A stretch of 64,000 bases of DNA from Salinicola lusitanus (GCF_003206045.1 NZ_PZJM01000015.1:1-64000), one strand, 5' to 3'. Shown: positions 50,426 through 61,520, counted from the first letter of the stretch. Translations and numbers: made by a program. The notes: generated from the sequence alone by a model not told the origin.

Positions 50426-51080
50426 GGAACTCAGCGGTGTCGGCATGACATCGCAACGAACTCGCAATCGAATGGTCGAACGGTTGTCGATCGGCGGGAT
50501 CCGTCACTCGGGGGTACTGGAGGTGATGGCGGCGGAACCACGCCACCTGTTTCTCGACGAGGCGCTGGCGCATCGTGCCTATGAGGATACGTCGCTGCCG
50601 CTGGGGCTGGGGCAGACCCTGTCCCAGCCCTGGGTCGTCGCCCGGATGAGCGAACTGGTGGCGCTGGCCGAGCCGCAGCGCGTGCTGGAGATCGGCACGG
50701 GGTCCGGTTACCAGACCCTGATTCTGTCGCGCCTGGTCAAGAGCGTCTGGAGCGTCGAGCGTATCGCCGCGTTACAGGCCCGCGCCCGCCAGCGGCTGAC
50801 GCGGCTCGGCGCGCATAACGTCAATCTGCGCCATGCCGACGGCGGCATGGGGTGGCCGCAGGCGGCGCCGTTCGACGTCATCCTGTTGACGGCCTGCGCC
50901 AGCGAGCTGCCGCAGGCGTTGCTGTCCCAGTTGCGCGACGGCGGCATCCTGATCGCGCCGCTGGCGGACGCGGAGGGGCGGCAGTGGCTGACCCGGGTGC
51001 GTCGGCGTGGCCTGGCGTTCGATCATCAGCGTCTCGAAGAGGTGCGTTTCGTACCATTGCTTGAGGGAGTCATTCGTTGA
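50406..51080 (+). CDS. pcm: Protein-L-isoaspartate O-methyltransferase
   Basis: A repair methyltransferase of 224 residues that restores isoaspartyl damage using SAM. The SAM-binding motif is [18 protein letters not shown], and the family start [17 protein letters not shown] is clear. MDCHTPEEL at 50406 is preferred over ATG 50388. It overlaps surE by 20 bases and ends in a TTGA overlap with the next gene. Confidence 0.95.
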   Translation: MDCHTPEELSGVGMTSQRTRNRMVERLSIGGIRHSGVLEVMAAEPRHLFLDEALAHRAYEDTSLPLGLGQTLSQPWVVARMSELVALAEPQRVLEIGTGSGYQTLILSRLVKSVWSVERIAALQARARQRLTRLGAHNVNLRHADGGMGWPQAAPFDVILLTACASELPQALLSQLRDGGILIAPLADAEGRQWLTRVRRRGLAFDHQRLEEVRFVPLLEGVIR

Positions 51081-51997
51081 AACGCATCGCGAAAATCGTA
51101 TTGAAGGGGATGGGGATGGGCGCCGCGGATGCCGTTCCGGGCGTTTCCGGCGGGACCATCGCGCTGATCGTGGGGATCTACGAGGAGCTGATCGAGACCA
51201 TCAGGCGTTTCGGTCCGGGCGCCTTCGGTGTCTGGCGCGAGCGGGGGCTTGCCGGCCTGGTCTCCTATCTCAACCTGCGTTTTCTGATCCCGCTGGTGCT
51301 GGGGATCGGTATCAGTCTGGTGACGATCGCGCACCTGGTGACCTGGCTGATGGCCCATCATCAACTGTTGCTCAACGCTTTCTTCTTCGGATTGGTGCTG
51401 GCGTCGGCCTGGGTGGTGATGCGTCAGGTCGGCCATTGGCGCTGGCGCTATCTGCTCCCGGTGATGCTGGGTCTCGTGCTGGCCGCGTTCCTGCCGCGTC
51501 TGCTGCCCGACATGAGCCAGGCTGGCGATGCGACGCTGTTCGTGGCCGGCGCGATCGCCATCAGCGCCATGCTGCTGCCCGGCGTGTCGGGCAGCTTCCT
51601 GCTGCTGGTGATGGGGCTCTACGGCACCGTGATGAACGGCATCAAGAGCTTCGACCTCGGGCTCATCGCGATCTTCGGTGCCGGTTGTCTGCTCGGCTTG
51701 TTCACCTTCTCCCGTCTACTGTCCTGGTTGTTGCGCCACCACCATGCCATGACGCTGATGACGATCGTCGGTTTCATCCTGGGTTCGTTGCCGCAGTTGT
51801 GGCCCTGGCGGCAGATCGCCAGCTATCGCATGGCCGCCGACGGACAGCAGGTGGCCCTTGCCTACCATTACCTGGCTCCGGCGGACTACGCCGCCGTCAC
51901 CGGGCAGCCCTCCCAGTGGTTGCTGGCAGCGGCATTGATCCTCCTCGGTATCGTGGTGGTAATCTGCCTGGGAGAGCGTAGAGAGGTCACGACCTGA
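51077..51997 (+). CDS. popT: DUF368 membrane protein, probable polyprenyl-phosphate translocase (PopT)
   Basis: A membrane protein of 306 residues with about eight helices. It starts with the DUF368 signature KGMGMGAADAVPGVSGGTIA, and the related LLPGVSGSFLLL motif recurs in the middle, a two-repeat pattern. DUF368 proteins were recently identified as recyclers of undecaprenyl phosphate (PopT). The start is TTG 51077, seven bases after GAGGGA, and it overlaps the pcm stop, so it sits in the surE-pcm unit just before nlpD. Function is inferred from family membership. Confidence 0.85.
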   Translation: MKRIAKIVLKGMGMGAADAVPGVSGGTIALIVGIYEELIETIRRFGPGAFGVWRERGLAGLVSYLNLRFLIPLVLGIGISLVTIAHLVTWLMAHHQLLLNAFFFGLVLASAWVVMRQVGHWRWRYLLPVMLGLVLAAFLPRLLPDMSQAGDATLFVAGAIAISAMLLPGVSGSFLLLVMGLYGTVMNGIKSFDLGLIAIFGAGCLLGLFTFSRLLSWLLRHHHAMTLMTIVGFILGSLPQLWPWRQIASYRMAADGQQVALAYHYLAPADYAAVTGQPSQWLLAAALILLGIVVVICLGERREVTT

Positions 51998-52049
51998 CGC
52001 GTGTCGTCATCACCTCCGGATTTCTCGTTCCGAAAAAGGACTTCATCTC

Positions 52050-53228
52050 ATGAGTAAGCGTCGCACTGCACTGTTACTGGGGCTCGTACCGCTCGTCGCC
52101 GTCGGCTTGAGTGCCTGCACCACCTCGAGCGGACGGCCACAGGTCCAGGATCTCTCCATCAGTCGTAACAGCGAGACACCCTCGACCTATACGGTGAAGA
52201 GCGGCGACACCATCTACGGGATCGCCTGGCAGAATCGTGTCGACTTCCGCGACCTGGCTCAGCTCAACGGCATCTCCCCTCCCTACCGCCTGGAGCCGGG
52301 TCAGCAACTGAGGTTGCAGTCCGGGGCGAGTGTCGCCGGTGGGCAAGCCATTGCCAGCAGCGGTTCCAGCCGGGGCGGAGTAACGGCGACCGGGTTAGGT
52401 GCCGCAAACGGCAACGGGGCCCAGAGCGCCTCTGGTGATGATAACCCCTCCTGGCTGCTGCCGTCCGACGGTGGTAGCGGCAGTGCCGCTGGCGGGCAGG
52501 TCGCAGGGCAGGGCAGCGGACAGGCGGCGAGCGGCGGCTCGTCTCCCGGACCTGTCTACGCCCAGAGTGGCGCTGCCGATGGCGCTCGCAACGACACTGC
52601 ATCCGCGAACGCGGCTCAGGGCGGCTCAGCTGCCAGCGCGGGAGATCGCGGAACCAGCACCGGCGGTCAGGCGGCGGGCACGGCAGGGAGCGTTGCCTCC
52701 ACCGCCGGGAAGCGTGACACCGGATCGTCATCTTCTTCTGCTTCACTTGGTGGTGGTAGCACGAAAACGGCCACTGGCGCGGACGCCGGTACGGAAGTTG
52801 CCGGCGAGCCGAGCGGTGCCCCGGATCGTTCCGACAGGACTTACAAGCCGGTCGAGAACGTGCCTTGGCAGTGGCCGGCAAACGGGCGACTGGTGGGCAA
52901 GTTCGATGACGATTCGAACATCACTCCCGGCATTGATATTGCCGGACAAAAGGGGCAACCTGTCAAAGCAGCCGGACCAGGGATTGTGGTGTATGCCGGC
53001 GACGGCGTGCGGGGATATGGCAATCTCATCATCCTCAAGCACAATGATCGCTTCTTGAGCGCTTACGCACACAACGACTCGTTGAAGGTAAAAGAGAACG
53101 ATGTCGTTGAGGCCGGAGAGACGATAGCTACCATGGGGCAGACGGATGCTGACCAGGTCCAGCTACATTTCGAGGTTCGCGTGAACGGACAACCTCAAGA
53201 CCCACTCAAATACCTGCCCGCGCGCTGA
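52050..53228 (+). CDS. nlpD: Lipoprotein NlpD, murein hydrolase activator
   Basis: An outer-membrane lipoprotein of 392 residues that activates the amidase AmiC. The lipobox is VGLSAC with cysteine near 23. A LysM domain (YTVKSGDTIYGIAWQNRVDF) follows, then a long Ser/Gly/Ala-rich linker (about 90-260), then an M23/LytM domain. The catalytic residues are incomplete (GIDIAGQKGQ where HxxxD is expected), as in E. coli NlpD. It precedes rpoS, as in most gammaproteobacteria. Confidence 0.96.
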   Translation: MSKRRTALLLGLVPLVAVGLSACTTSSGRPQVQDLSISRNSETPSTYTVKSGDTIYGIAWQNRVDFRDLAQLNGISPPYRLEPGQQLRLQSGASVAGGQAIASSGSSRGGVTATGLGAANGNGAQSASGDDNPSWLLPSDGGSGSAAGGQVAGQGSGQAASGGSSPGPVYAQSGAADGARNDTASANAAQGGSAASAGDRGTSTGGQAAGTAGSVASTAGKRDTGSSSSSASLGGGSTKTATGADAGTEVAGEPSGAPDRSDRTYKPVENVPWQWPANGRLVGKFDDDSNITPGIDIAGQKGQPVKAAGPGIVVYAGDGVRGYGNLIILKHNDRFLSAYAHNDSLKVKENDVVEAGETIATMGQTDADQVQLHFEVRVNGQPQDPLKYLPAR

Positions 53229-53533
53229 TCCTGCATTGGCGCCTCCAGACTGCGGTGCGGAAACCCGACACGTCGTTCGTTTCCGCGCCTAGCCTGGGTT
53301 GCTGTGGAGAGACCAACCCGAAACCGTTATTCATGACGCATCCGAACAGCCACGCTCGACCTAGCTCGGTAGAGTGGATGTCGGGGCGCCGCTGGCTCCG
53401 GAGAGAGTCCCAGATAGCGGGACCATGGCCTCTTCGTCAGGGAAGTTAACAAGACTGCAAGGAATACGCGGTCGCCATGGCGCGCTGTCGTCGTGGCGAG
53501 GTACTCAGGAAGCCAAGATTGGGGGTAGTGGAC
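53229..53533 (+). promoter_or_regulatory. 305-base nlpD-rpoS spacer, rpoS leader
   Basis: No credible gene is present. In relatives the rpoS leader forms a structure targeted by small RNAs and its promoters lie in or just after nlpD. I could not fix a promoter or an RNA structure by eye. Confidence 0.45.
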
Positions 53534-54508
53534 ATGAGCATGCTTGAACGGGAAATTCAGGATGTTGAGCTCGACGATGTCGATACCGCGGAGGTCGATA
53601 GCGATAACACGGGTCGCAAGGATGATGAAGATGCCTTCGAAAAGGCGTTGAACCGTGAAGAGAACTCCTACCACCACAGCCTCGATGCGACACAGATCTA
53701 TCTCAACGAGATCGGCTTTTCGCCGCTGCTGACCCCGCAGGAAGAAGTGCATTACGGCCGTCTCGCCCAGAAAGGGGATCCGGCCGGGCGCCAGCGCATG
53801 ATCGAATCCAACCTGCGGCTGGTGGTCAAGATTGCCCGACGTTACCTGAACCGTGGGTTGTCGCTTCTCGATCTGATCGAGGAGGGCAACCTGGGACTGA
53901 TTCGCGCCGTGGAGAAGTTCGATCCTGAGCGCGGTTTTCGCTTCTCGACCTACGCCACCTGGTGGATTCGCCAGACCATCGAGCGGGCCTTGATGAACCA
54001 GACGCGCACGATTCGTCTGCCGATTCATGTGGTCAAGGAGCTCAATATCTATCTGCGAGCCGCCCGCGAATTGACCCAGAAGCTCGATCACGAGGCCACG
54101 GCCGAGGAGATCGCCGAGTTTCTCGACAAGCCGGTCAGCACCGTCAAGCGCATGCTGGGGCTCAACGAGCGCGTCTCCTCGGTCGACTACCCCATGGGCG
54201 CCGAGAGCGACAAGCCACTGATCGATACGCTGGCCGACGAGAACGAGGTCGGCCCGGAGTCCAATCTGGTCGATGACGACGTCAAGCAGCACGTCGACGA
54301 GTGGCTGGTCGAGTTGAGCGACAAGCAGCGGGAAGTCGTGCTGAGACGCTTCGGCCTGCGGGGGCACGAAGCCGCCACGCTCGAGGAGGTCGGCGAGGAG
54401 ATCGGACTGACGCGAGAGCGTGTGCGCCAGATTCAGGTCGAGGCGCTCAAGAAGCTGCGCCGGATGCTGGAAAAGCAGGGGTTGTCGATGGACTCGATTT
54501 TCGAGTGA
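53534..54508 (+). CDS. rpoS: RNA polymerase sigma factor RpoS
   Basis: The general stress and stationary-phase sigma factor, with 324 residues. Region 1.2 reads [20 protein letters not shown], region 2 has [20 protein letters not shown] and [17 protein letters not shown], region 3 [15 protein letters not shown], and region 4 [19 protein letters not shown]. The acidic N terminus is somewhat longer than in enteric Rpo[11 protein letters not shown] at 53534 is the likely start; ATG 53540 is an alternative. A strong terminator follows at 54607. Confidence 0.97.
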   Translation: MSMLEREIQDVELDDVDTAEVDSDNTGRKDDEDAFEKALNREENSYHHSLDATQIYLNEIGFSPLLTPQEEVHYGRLAQKGDPAGRQRMIESNLRLVVKIARRYLNRGLSLLDLIEEGNLGLIRAVEKFDPERGFRFSTYATWWIRQTIERALMNQTRTIRLPIHVVKELNIYLRAARELTQKLDHEATAEEIAEFLDKPVSTVKRMLGLNERVSSVDYPMGAESDKPLIDTLADENEVGPESNLVDDDVKQHVDEWLVELSDKQREVVLRRFGLRGHEAATLEEVGEEIGLTRERVRQIQVEALKKLRRMLEKQGLSMDSIFE

Positions 54509-54817
54509 GGCGACCGCTGCGGTGCATTCCGAGCGGAAATGGTCGTGAACGCCGATCGGGCTATTGATCCGGTCGCATACATGCGGCATTGTATGTAAAC
54601 CTCGAGCCGAGGCGTCAGCAGAGTGCTGGCGCCTCGGTCGTTTGTTGTATGGTTCCGGATGACGTCGACACCTCTCGGCGTCTCGAGTCCGCCAGAAAAC
54701 AGCCATGATTTGGGTAGCTGGGCGATGCCGAGAGTGGTTCCGGCTGGTGCACGCCGGCATGGACTCGCGTGGTCGGCTTGGTGTCGTCTTCAGTGCCCAA
54801 CGATAGGAAATGTCCCG
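54509..54817 (+). other. 309-base spacer between rpoS and the TolC-like gene
   Basis: Besides the rpoS terminator (54607-54650), it holds a dyad CATACA-N8-TGTATG (54576-54595). The rest (54651-54817) probably contains the promoter of the TolC gene; no gene is supported. Confidence 0.5.
54607..54650 (+). terminator. rpoS intrinsic terminator
   Basis: CCGAGGCGTCAGCA and TGCTGGCGCCTCGG form a 14-pair stem (one G-U) with a GAG loop, followed by the T-rich TCGTTTGTTGT. Confidence 0.8.
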
Positions 54818-56290
54818 ATGTCGCCTCTCATTTCGTTGCCGTCGCGCTCCCCCCTGCGACATGCCATTTCGCTGCTGGTCGTGGCAGCGTTCGCTCCCGC
54901 GGCTCACGCGGCGGATCTGTTGACCATCACGCAGGACGCGCTGGAGCATTCGGCGACATTGAACTCGTCACGCTCGACGTTCAAGAGCACCGAAGCCGGG
55001 CAGGACGTGGAGCGGGGCGATCTGCTGCCCCAGATCAGCGCCACCGGTAGCGTCTATCGCTACAATTCGCTGGAAAGCCAGAGCTATGCCGGCGCCAGTG
55101 GTAGCCAGGGCGGCGCGGTGGGGAGTGGCACGAGCTCCTCCGAAGACTACAACGGCACCAGCCTGGGCGTGAACGTGACGCAGGCGCTGTTCGACGCCAC
55201 CAACTGGTACGAATACCAGCAGAGCAAGAAGCAGGTTGGCCAGCAGGCGCTGCAGTTGGAGATCGATCAACAGCAGTTGCTGTATGACGTCTCCGAGGCG
55301 TATTTCGAGATTCTGCGCGCCAAGGAAGTCCTGGACGCGCGTCAAGCCCAGGAGAAGGCGATCGGTCGTCAGCTCGAACAAGCCAATGAGCAGTTCAACG
55401 TTGGCCTGGTGGCGATTACCGATGTCAACGAAGCCAAGGCCGCCTTCGATTCGGCCCGAGCCCAGCGCATCGCCGCCAAGAACGACCTGCAGGTGAGTTT
55501 CGAGACGCTGGAGCGCCTGACCGGGCAGCAGTACGCCAGTATCGCCAGCCTGGACGACGAATTGCCCATTCAACCGCCTGCGCCGGCCAATCGCGACGAT
55601 TGGGTCGACATGGCCCTGTTGAGCAGCCCCTCCATCCAGTACGCCCAGGCCGCGGTCGATTTGGCCAAGTCCGGCGTCGATATCGCCCGGTCCGGCCATC
55701 TGCCGACACTGGATGCCTTCGCGGACTACTCCTACTCGGATAACGATCGCGATGAGCTGCGGGGCCACAACGAGGATGTCCAGGTCGGCGTGCAGGCCAA
55801 TCTCCCGATCTATACCGGCGGTTCCACCAGTGCCTCGGTGCGGCAAAACACCTACTCCCTGGAAGCGACGCAGTACGATTTCGAGGATCAGCGTCGCTTC
55901 ACGACGCAGCAGGTTCGCTCGCTGTTCACTCAGGTGAGTAACGACGTCGAGTCGGTCGATGCGCAACGCGAGGCCATCGTCTCCAGTCGCAGCGCGCTGG
56001 AAGCGACCCGCGCCGGCTACGAGGTCGGGACGCGCAACATCGTCGACGTGCTGGATGCGGAGCAGTCGCTTTACGAATCGATCTCCGACTATGCCGATGC
56101 CCGCTATACCTACGTCACGGATCTGCTCCAACTGAGGCAGCAGGCCGGCGTGCTCAGTCTCGAGGTGATTCGCGGCACCAATCGCTGGCTGAGTGACAGC
56201 AAACCCGTGTCGCTGACATCGGTCGACGATGGCGACATGTCGGCGGTCGACGATATCGGCAAGCGCCCCACGCCGCCATCCATGCCCTGA
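54818..56290 (+). CDS. tolC: TolC-family outer-membrane protein (general efflux channel)
   Basis: An outer-membrane channel of 490 residues. A signal peptide (about 1-32, ending APAAHAA) precedes two outer-membrane efflux repeats with long coiled coils (YEYQQSKKQVGQQALQLEID, YFEILRAKEVLDARQAQEK). The GYEVGTRNIVDVLDAEQSLY segment is a strong TolC signature. It has no secretion or efflux partners beside it, so it may be the shared housekeeping TolC, separate from lapE. The frame upstream of ATG 54818 is ignored because it lacks a signal sequence. Confidence 0.9.
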   Translation: MSPLISLPSRSPLRHAISLLVVAAFAPAAHAADLLTITQDALEHSATLNSSRSTFKSTEAGQDVERGDLLPQISATGSVYRYNSLESQSYAGASGSQGGAVGSGTSSSEDYNGTSLGVNVTQALFDATNWYEYQQSKKQVGQQALQLEIDQQQLLYDVSEAYFEILRAKEVLDARQAQEKAIGRQLEQANEQFNVGLVAITDVNEAKAAFDSARAQRIAAKNDLQVSFETLERLTGQQYASIASLDDELPIQPPAPANRDDWVDMALLSSPSIQYAQAAVDLAKSGVDIARSGHLPTLDAFADYSYSDNDRDELRGHNEDVQVGVQANLPIYTGGSTSASVRQNTYSLEATQYDFEDQRRFTTQQVRSLFTQVSNDVESVDAQREAIVSSRSALEATRAGYEVGTRNIVDVLDAEQSLYESISDYADARYTYVTDLLQLRQQAGVLSLEVIRGTNRWLSDSKPVSLTSVDDGDMSAVDDIGKRPTPPSMP

Positions 56291-56317
56291 TACTCCCGCC
56301 GTCAGGAAATCCGGGTT

Positions 56318-56345
56318 CGACGCCGCTGCCACGGCAGCGGCGTCG
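56318..56345 (+). terminator. Probable terminator after tolC
   Basis: CGACGCCGCTGCC and GGCAGCGGCGTCG form a perfect 13-base inverted repeat with a minimal loop, 28 bases after the stop. Only a weak T content follows. Confidence 0.6.
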
Positions 56346-56467
56346 CCGTTCCGGAGGTCGCTATCCGAAGCAGTTTGCTGCCGCGCGCGTTCCCGAACGC
56401 GGTAAAATGGCGAGACTCAGCCGGTGGTAGGTGCCGGTTTTCGTCTGCTTGTCCCGAAGGAATCGTC

Positions 56468-57553
56468 ATGGCCCGGCCCCTCATCGCCGACATCGATCTC
56501 GGTGCGTTGTGCCACAATTACGCCGTCGCCCGCGAGCTCGCGCCTCACAGCCAGGCCATGGCGGTGATCAAGGCCAATGCCTATGGCCATGGAGCCGTGG
56601 CCTGCGCCAAGGCGCTGGCGGCAGTGGCGCCGGCGTTTGCCGTGGCCTCGCTGGAAGAAGCCGAGAGTCTGCGTGACAGCGGCATCGTGCAGCCGATACT
56701 GCTGCTGGAAGGTATCTTCGACGCCGACGAACTCGCACGTGTCGAGGCGCTGGGACTCTGGCAGGTGGTGCACAGCGACTGGCAACTGAATGCCGTGTTG
56801 AACTACTCTCCCGCCCGGCCCCTGACCGTGTGGCTGAAGCTCGATTCGGGGATGCACCGGCTCGGTTTCGACCCTGTCGCATTTCTCGATCGCTGGGCCA
56901 AACTGCGGGCCGCCCGCGATCGTATCCAGAACCTCCATCTGATCAGCCATTTCGCCAGTGCCGACCAGGACGATCCGTCCCAGTTCGAGCGTCAGCGGCA
57001 GACCATCGAATCCGTGCGCCAGCAGTTGGCTGCACCGTTGTGCATTGCCAACTCACCCGCGACGCTGGCCAAGCCCAGTACGCATGGCCAATGGAATCGG
57101 CCCGGTATCATGCTCTACGGCAGCAATCCGCTCGAGGGCCCGTTGCCGGGCGGCCTGACGCTTAGGCCGGTGATGACACTGCGGTCGCGCCTGATCGCCG
57201 TCCAGACGTTGCCGAAGGGAGAGCCGGTGGGGTATGGCGGTCGGTGGTGCACCTCTCGGCCGGCGCGGATCGGCGTCGTCGCCGCCGGTTATGGCGACGG
57301 CTATGACCGGCATGCCGCCGATGGCACGCCCGTGCTGGTCGATGGACAGCGCTGTCCGCTGGTCGGGCGTGTTTCCATGGATATGCTGACAGTGGACATC
57401 AGCCATCTGCCCGACGCCGGAGTGGGCAGCGAAGTGGTGTTGTGGGGCCGGGGTCTCGGTGTCGACGAGGTTGCCAGGCATTGCGACACCATCGGCTACA
57501 CCCTGCTCACCGGCGTGCTGCCGCGCGTGCCGCGGCGGTATCTGGCGCCCTGA
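56468..57553 (+). CDS. alr: Alanine racemase
   Basis: A PLP enzyme of 361 residues that makes D-alanine for peptidoglycan. The PLP lysine is in AVIKANAYGHGA near the start, and the catalytic tyrosine region is PVGYGGRW. RVSMDMLTVDIS is the C-terminal signature. The length is typical. AAGGA stands seven bases before ATG 56468, so the longer frame is rejected. The LpxL gene follows after 52 bases. Confidence 0.96.
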   Translation: MARPLIADIDLGALCHNYAVARELAPHSQAMAVIKANAYGHGAVACAKALAAVAPAFAVASLEEAESLRDSGIVQPILLLEGIFDADELARVEALGLWQVVHSDWQLNAVLNYSPARPLTVWLKLDSGMHRLGFDPVAFLDRWAKLRAARDRIQNLHLISHFASADQDDPSQFERQRQTIESVRQQLAAPLCIANSPATLAKPSTHGQWNRPGIMLYGSNPLEGPLPGGLTLRPVMTLRSRLIAVQTLPKGEPVGYGGRWCTSRPARIGVVAAGYGDGYDRHAADGTPVLVDGQRCPLVGRVSMDMLTVDISHLPDAGVGSEVVLWGRGLGVDEVARHCDTIGYTLLTGVLPRVPRRYLAP

Positions 57554-57605
57554 CGCCACACCTTTTCGCTACACTGGCCGGCATCTACAAAGAATCGGAA
57601 GGGAC

Positions 57606-58520
57606 ATGCCAAAGAAAGTCTATCCTGCCAACCACGCCCATCCTCGTTACTGGGGTGCCTGGCTCGGCATCGGGTTGATGCGGGCGGGCGCGCTGCTGCC
57701 CTGGCGCCTCAAGCTGGCGCTGGGTCGAGGCATCGGGTTGCTGAGCTGGAAGCTCGCCAAGCGGCGTCGCCATATCACCGACACCAATCTGGCGCTCTGT
57801 TTCCCTGAGCTCGACGATCGACAACGCGCGGAGCTGGTCAGGAAGACCTTCGTCGCCAACGGGATCGGCATTCTCGAGACGGCGACCGGCTGGTGCCGCG
57901 ACCCCGAGCACCTGCGCCACCGCGTGACCTTTCGCGGTACCGAGCACATGGAGCGCGCCATGGCGCAGGGAAAGGGCGCGCTGATCATCGGGATTCACTT
58001 CTCCACGCTCGATTTGGGTGGCGCGCTGCACTCACTGTTCTTCCCCGCCGACGTGGTTTATCGGCCCCATGACAACCCGGTTTTCGAGGACTTCATGACG
58101 CGTGCGCGGCGCGGAATCTTCGGTGCGGCCATCGATCGCCACGATCTTCGTGGCGTGGTCCGCAGGATCAAGTCGGGTCACGCGGTCTGGTATTCGCCGG
58201 ATCAGGACTTTGGCCGCGAGGCGAGCGTGTTCGCGCCTTTCTTCGGCGTCCCCGCCGCCTCGATCAAGCTGACCGCCAAGATCGCCCGAATGACCGGCGC
58301 GCCGGTAATGCCGCTGATGTTTCATCGCAATCCGGACAACCGTACCTACACCCTGGAATACCTGCCGCCCCTGAAAGACTTCCCCAGTGGAGACGATGTG
58401 GCCGATGCGGCACAGGTCAACGCCTTCATCGAGCAGGCGATTCGTCGTCATCCAGAGCAGTATCTCTGGCTGCATCGACGATTCAAGACGCGCCCGCCGG
58501 GCGATAGTTCATTCTATTGA
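57606..58520 (+). CDS. lpxL: Lipid A biosynthesis acyltransferase (LpxL-type)
   Basis: An inner-membrane acyltransferase of 304 residues. The catalytic HX4D motif is IGIHFSTLDLGGAL, with AQGKGALII before it. Also present are VVYRPHDNPVFE, WYSPDQDFGREASVFAPFFG and the terminal HPEQYLWLHRRFKTRPPG. These match LpxL, which transfers a secondary lauroyl chain to lipid A. The paralogue at 26700 has an HX4E motif. LpxL versus LpxM or LpxP cannot be settled from sequence alone. Confidence 0.9.
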   Translation: MPKKVYPANHAHPRYWGAWLGIGLMRAGALLPWRLKLALGRGIGLLSWKLAKRRRHITDTNLALCFPELDDRQRAELVRKTFVANGIGILETATGWCRDPEHLRHRVTFRGTEHMERAMAQGKGALIIGIHFSTLDLGGALHSLFFPADVVYRPHDNPVFEDFMTRARRGIFGAAIDRHDLRGVVRRIKSGHAVWYSPDQDFGREASVFAPFFGVPAASIKLTAKIARMTGAPVMPLMFHRNPDNRTYTLEYLPPLKDFPSGDDVADAAQVNAFIEQAIRRHPEQYLWLHRRFKTRPPGDSSFY

Positions 58521-58662
58521 ACGGGTTATTGCACGCGGAACTTGACGAAAGTGCGGCGAGCGACAAGGCTTAGACTGTCCTCATGGAACGAGAGGGCGGT
58601 TTGCCGAAAAGGCGAGAAAGCCGGATCGGCAAGTCCAACAGGCCAGCACAGGAAGAGTTGCC

Positions 58663-58821
58663 ATGCTTAGCTACGCCGTGATTTTTCTTATCGTCGCCAT
58701 CATTGCCGGAGTCTTGGGGTTCGGGGGTATTGCCGGTGCCGCCGCGACGATCGCCAAAGTGTTGTTCGTGATTTTCCTGATTCTCTTCGTCGTTTCGCTG
58801 ATCCGGGGAAGAGGGCGCTGA
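58663..58821 (+). CDS. DUF1328 small membrane protein (YtjA-like)
   Basis: A 52-residue hydrophobic protein. It starts [20 protein letters not shown] and then has [20 protein letters not shown] with a basic tail RGRGR, the DUF1328/YtjA pattern of two membrane helices. Family members are often stress-induced, but the function is unknown. AGGAAGAG lies seven bases before the ATG. A perfect 12-pair terminator follows. Confidence 0.9.
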   Translation: MLSYAVIFLIVAIIAGVLGFGGIAGAAATIAKVLFVIFLILFVVSLIRGRGR

Positions 58822-58854
58822 GACGCGCCACGGGCGAGCGTCATCGTCACCAAC

Positions 58855-58883
58855 AAATACCCCGCCTGGATGGCGGGGTATTT
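58855..58883. terminator. Bidirectional terminator between DUF1328 gene and ettA
   Basis: AAATACCCCGCC and GGCGGGGTATTT form a perfect 12-pair stem around TGGAT between convergent genes; the A/T ends serve as T-runs on either strand. Confidence 0.8.
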
Positions 58884-58918
58884 GCGTATTGGGTCGGCAG
58901 CGTGAAGCGGTTTGTCTT

Positions 58919-60580
<1,662 letters not shown>

Positions 60581-60693
60581 GGAAATCCGGTTATGTGTCG
60601 CGGTGGATAGAAACAGCGAGTCAGCGCTGGAGCGCCCGTCGGCCGGGCGCGGCCTGGATGAAGAAGGGTAAACCAGTCATGCCGACAATGCGA

Positions 60694-60713
60694 ACGGGCG
60701 CCGAAGCGCCCGT
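60694..60713 (-). terminator. Weak hairpin after the PA3496-family gene
   Basis: ACGGGCGC and GCGCCCGT form an eight-pair stem with a CGAA (TTCG on the minus strand) tetraloop. No T-run follows on the minus strand. Confidence 0.4.
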
Positions 60714-60738
60714 CGGATGACACCGGGTCGGAGACCGT

Positions 60739-60933
60739 CTACTCCTCCTCGTCGCCGTATTCGTCGTACCAGTCGTCTTCGATGGCACGTTTCAGGCGGC
60801 GCTCTTCCAGCAGCGCCTCGACCTGTCGTCGCGCGCGCAATGTGTCGGCCTTGCTGCTGCGGGGACGTTCGAACTGCTCGTCGTTGATGGCTTCGGAAAA
60901 ATCCTGATCGTCGATATATTCCTCACGGCTCAT
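60739..60933 (-). CDS. PA3496-family small acidic protein
   Basis: A 64-residue protein, very charged, ending WYDEYGDEEE. The middle has the family pattern RARRQVEALLEERRLKRAIE. This resembles the PA3496 family, described as a putative envelope integrity protein in Pseudomonas and Halomonas relatives. The role is not established. There is no signal peptide or membrane segment. Confidence 0.8.
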   Translation of the reverse strand: MSREEYIDDQDFSEAINDEQFERPRSSKADTLRARRQVEALLEERRLKRAIEDDWYDEYGDEEE

Positions 60934-61019
60934 ATTTTGGCCCTCCCGTGAAATCGCATCTCAGTGACGCTTCGGGCTATATATCGTCGAAAGCCAATCG
61001 GTACAAGACTTTCCTGGTT

Positions 61020-61051
61020 AAAAAAAACTATCGCCGCGAGAGGCGGCGATA
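61020..61051 (-). terminator. Intrinsic terminator of the LOV gene
   Basis: TATCGCCGC and GCGGCGATA form a nine-pair stem; on the minus strand it is followed by a run of about seven T bases. It lies 23 bases after the LOV stop. Confidence 0.8.
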
Positions 61052-61073
61052 AGTGTTGCGTCGAGTGGTGCGG

Positions 61074-61520
61074 TCACGCCGTATCTGGCTCGGCCTTCAG
61101 CGTCTCGAGCTCCTGCAGCGCCTCTGCGAGATTGGTGACATCCTTCTGCACGCCGATGAAGTAGGTGAGCTGATCTTCGTCGTCGTAGACCGGCGTGATC
61201 GACAGCTCGTTCCAGAACGGACTGCCGTCCTTTCGATAATTGCGCAGCACTTCCCGACAGGACTTGCCCTCACGCAGGGCCGTGCGAACCCGGTCGATGG
61301 CCGGCTGGTCACGATCGCCATTCTGGAGGAAGCGACAGTCGCGATAGAGGATCTCGTCGATGCTGTAGCCCGTCAGGCGCTCGAAGCCTTCATTGGCGTA
61401 GATCAGAATGTTCTCGTCGCCTTCCTGTTCGGCCACTACGATGCCGTCATCCGAGGCGTTGACGATGCGCTCCAATAGAGCCGGGCTGATCATGGGGGGG
61501 CGTTTGTTGGTACTGGCCAT
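61074..61520 (-). CDS. Short LOV-domain blue-light photoreceptor
   Basis: A stand-alone PAS/LOV domain of 148 residues with no effector domain. The photoactive cysteine is in RDCRFLQNGDRDQ (Cys62 from this start, Cys53 counting from the internal MISPALLERIV). The flavin-site text NYRKDGSPFWNELSITPV and GVQKDVTN is intact. It closely resembles PpSB1-LOV of Pseudomonas putida along its whole length, including the C-terminal helix EALQELETLK. Two starts are possible; GGAGG five bases before ATG 61520 favours the longer one. In the motif GxNCRFLQ the Asn is Asp, as in the P. putida protein. Confidence 0.92.
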   Translation of the reverse strand: MASTNKRPPMISPALLERIVNASDDGIVVAEQEGDENILIYANEGFERLTGYSIDEILYRDCRFLQNGDRDQPAIDRVRTALREGKSCREVLRNYRKDGSPFWNELSITPVYDDEDQLTYFIGVQKDVTNLAEALQELETLKAEPDTA

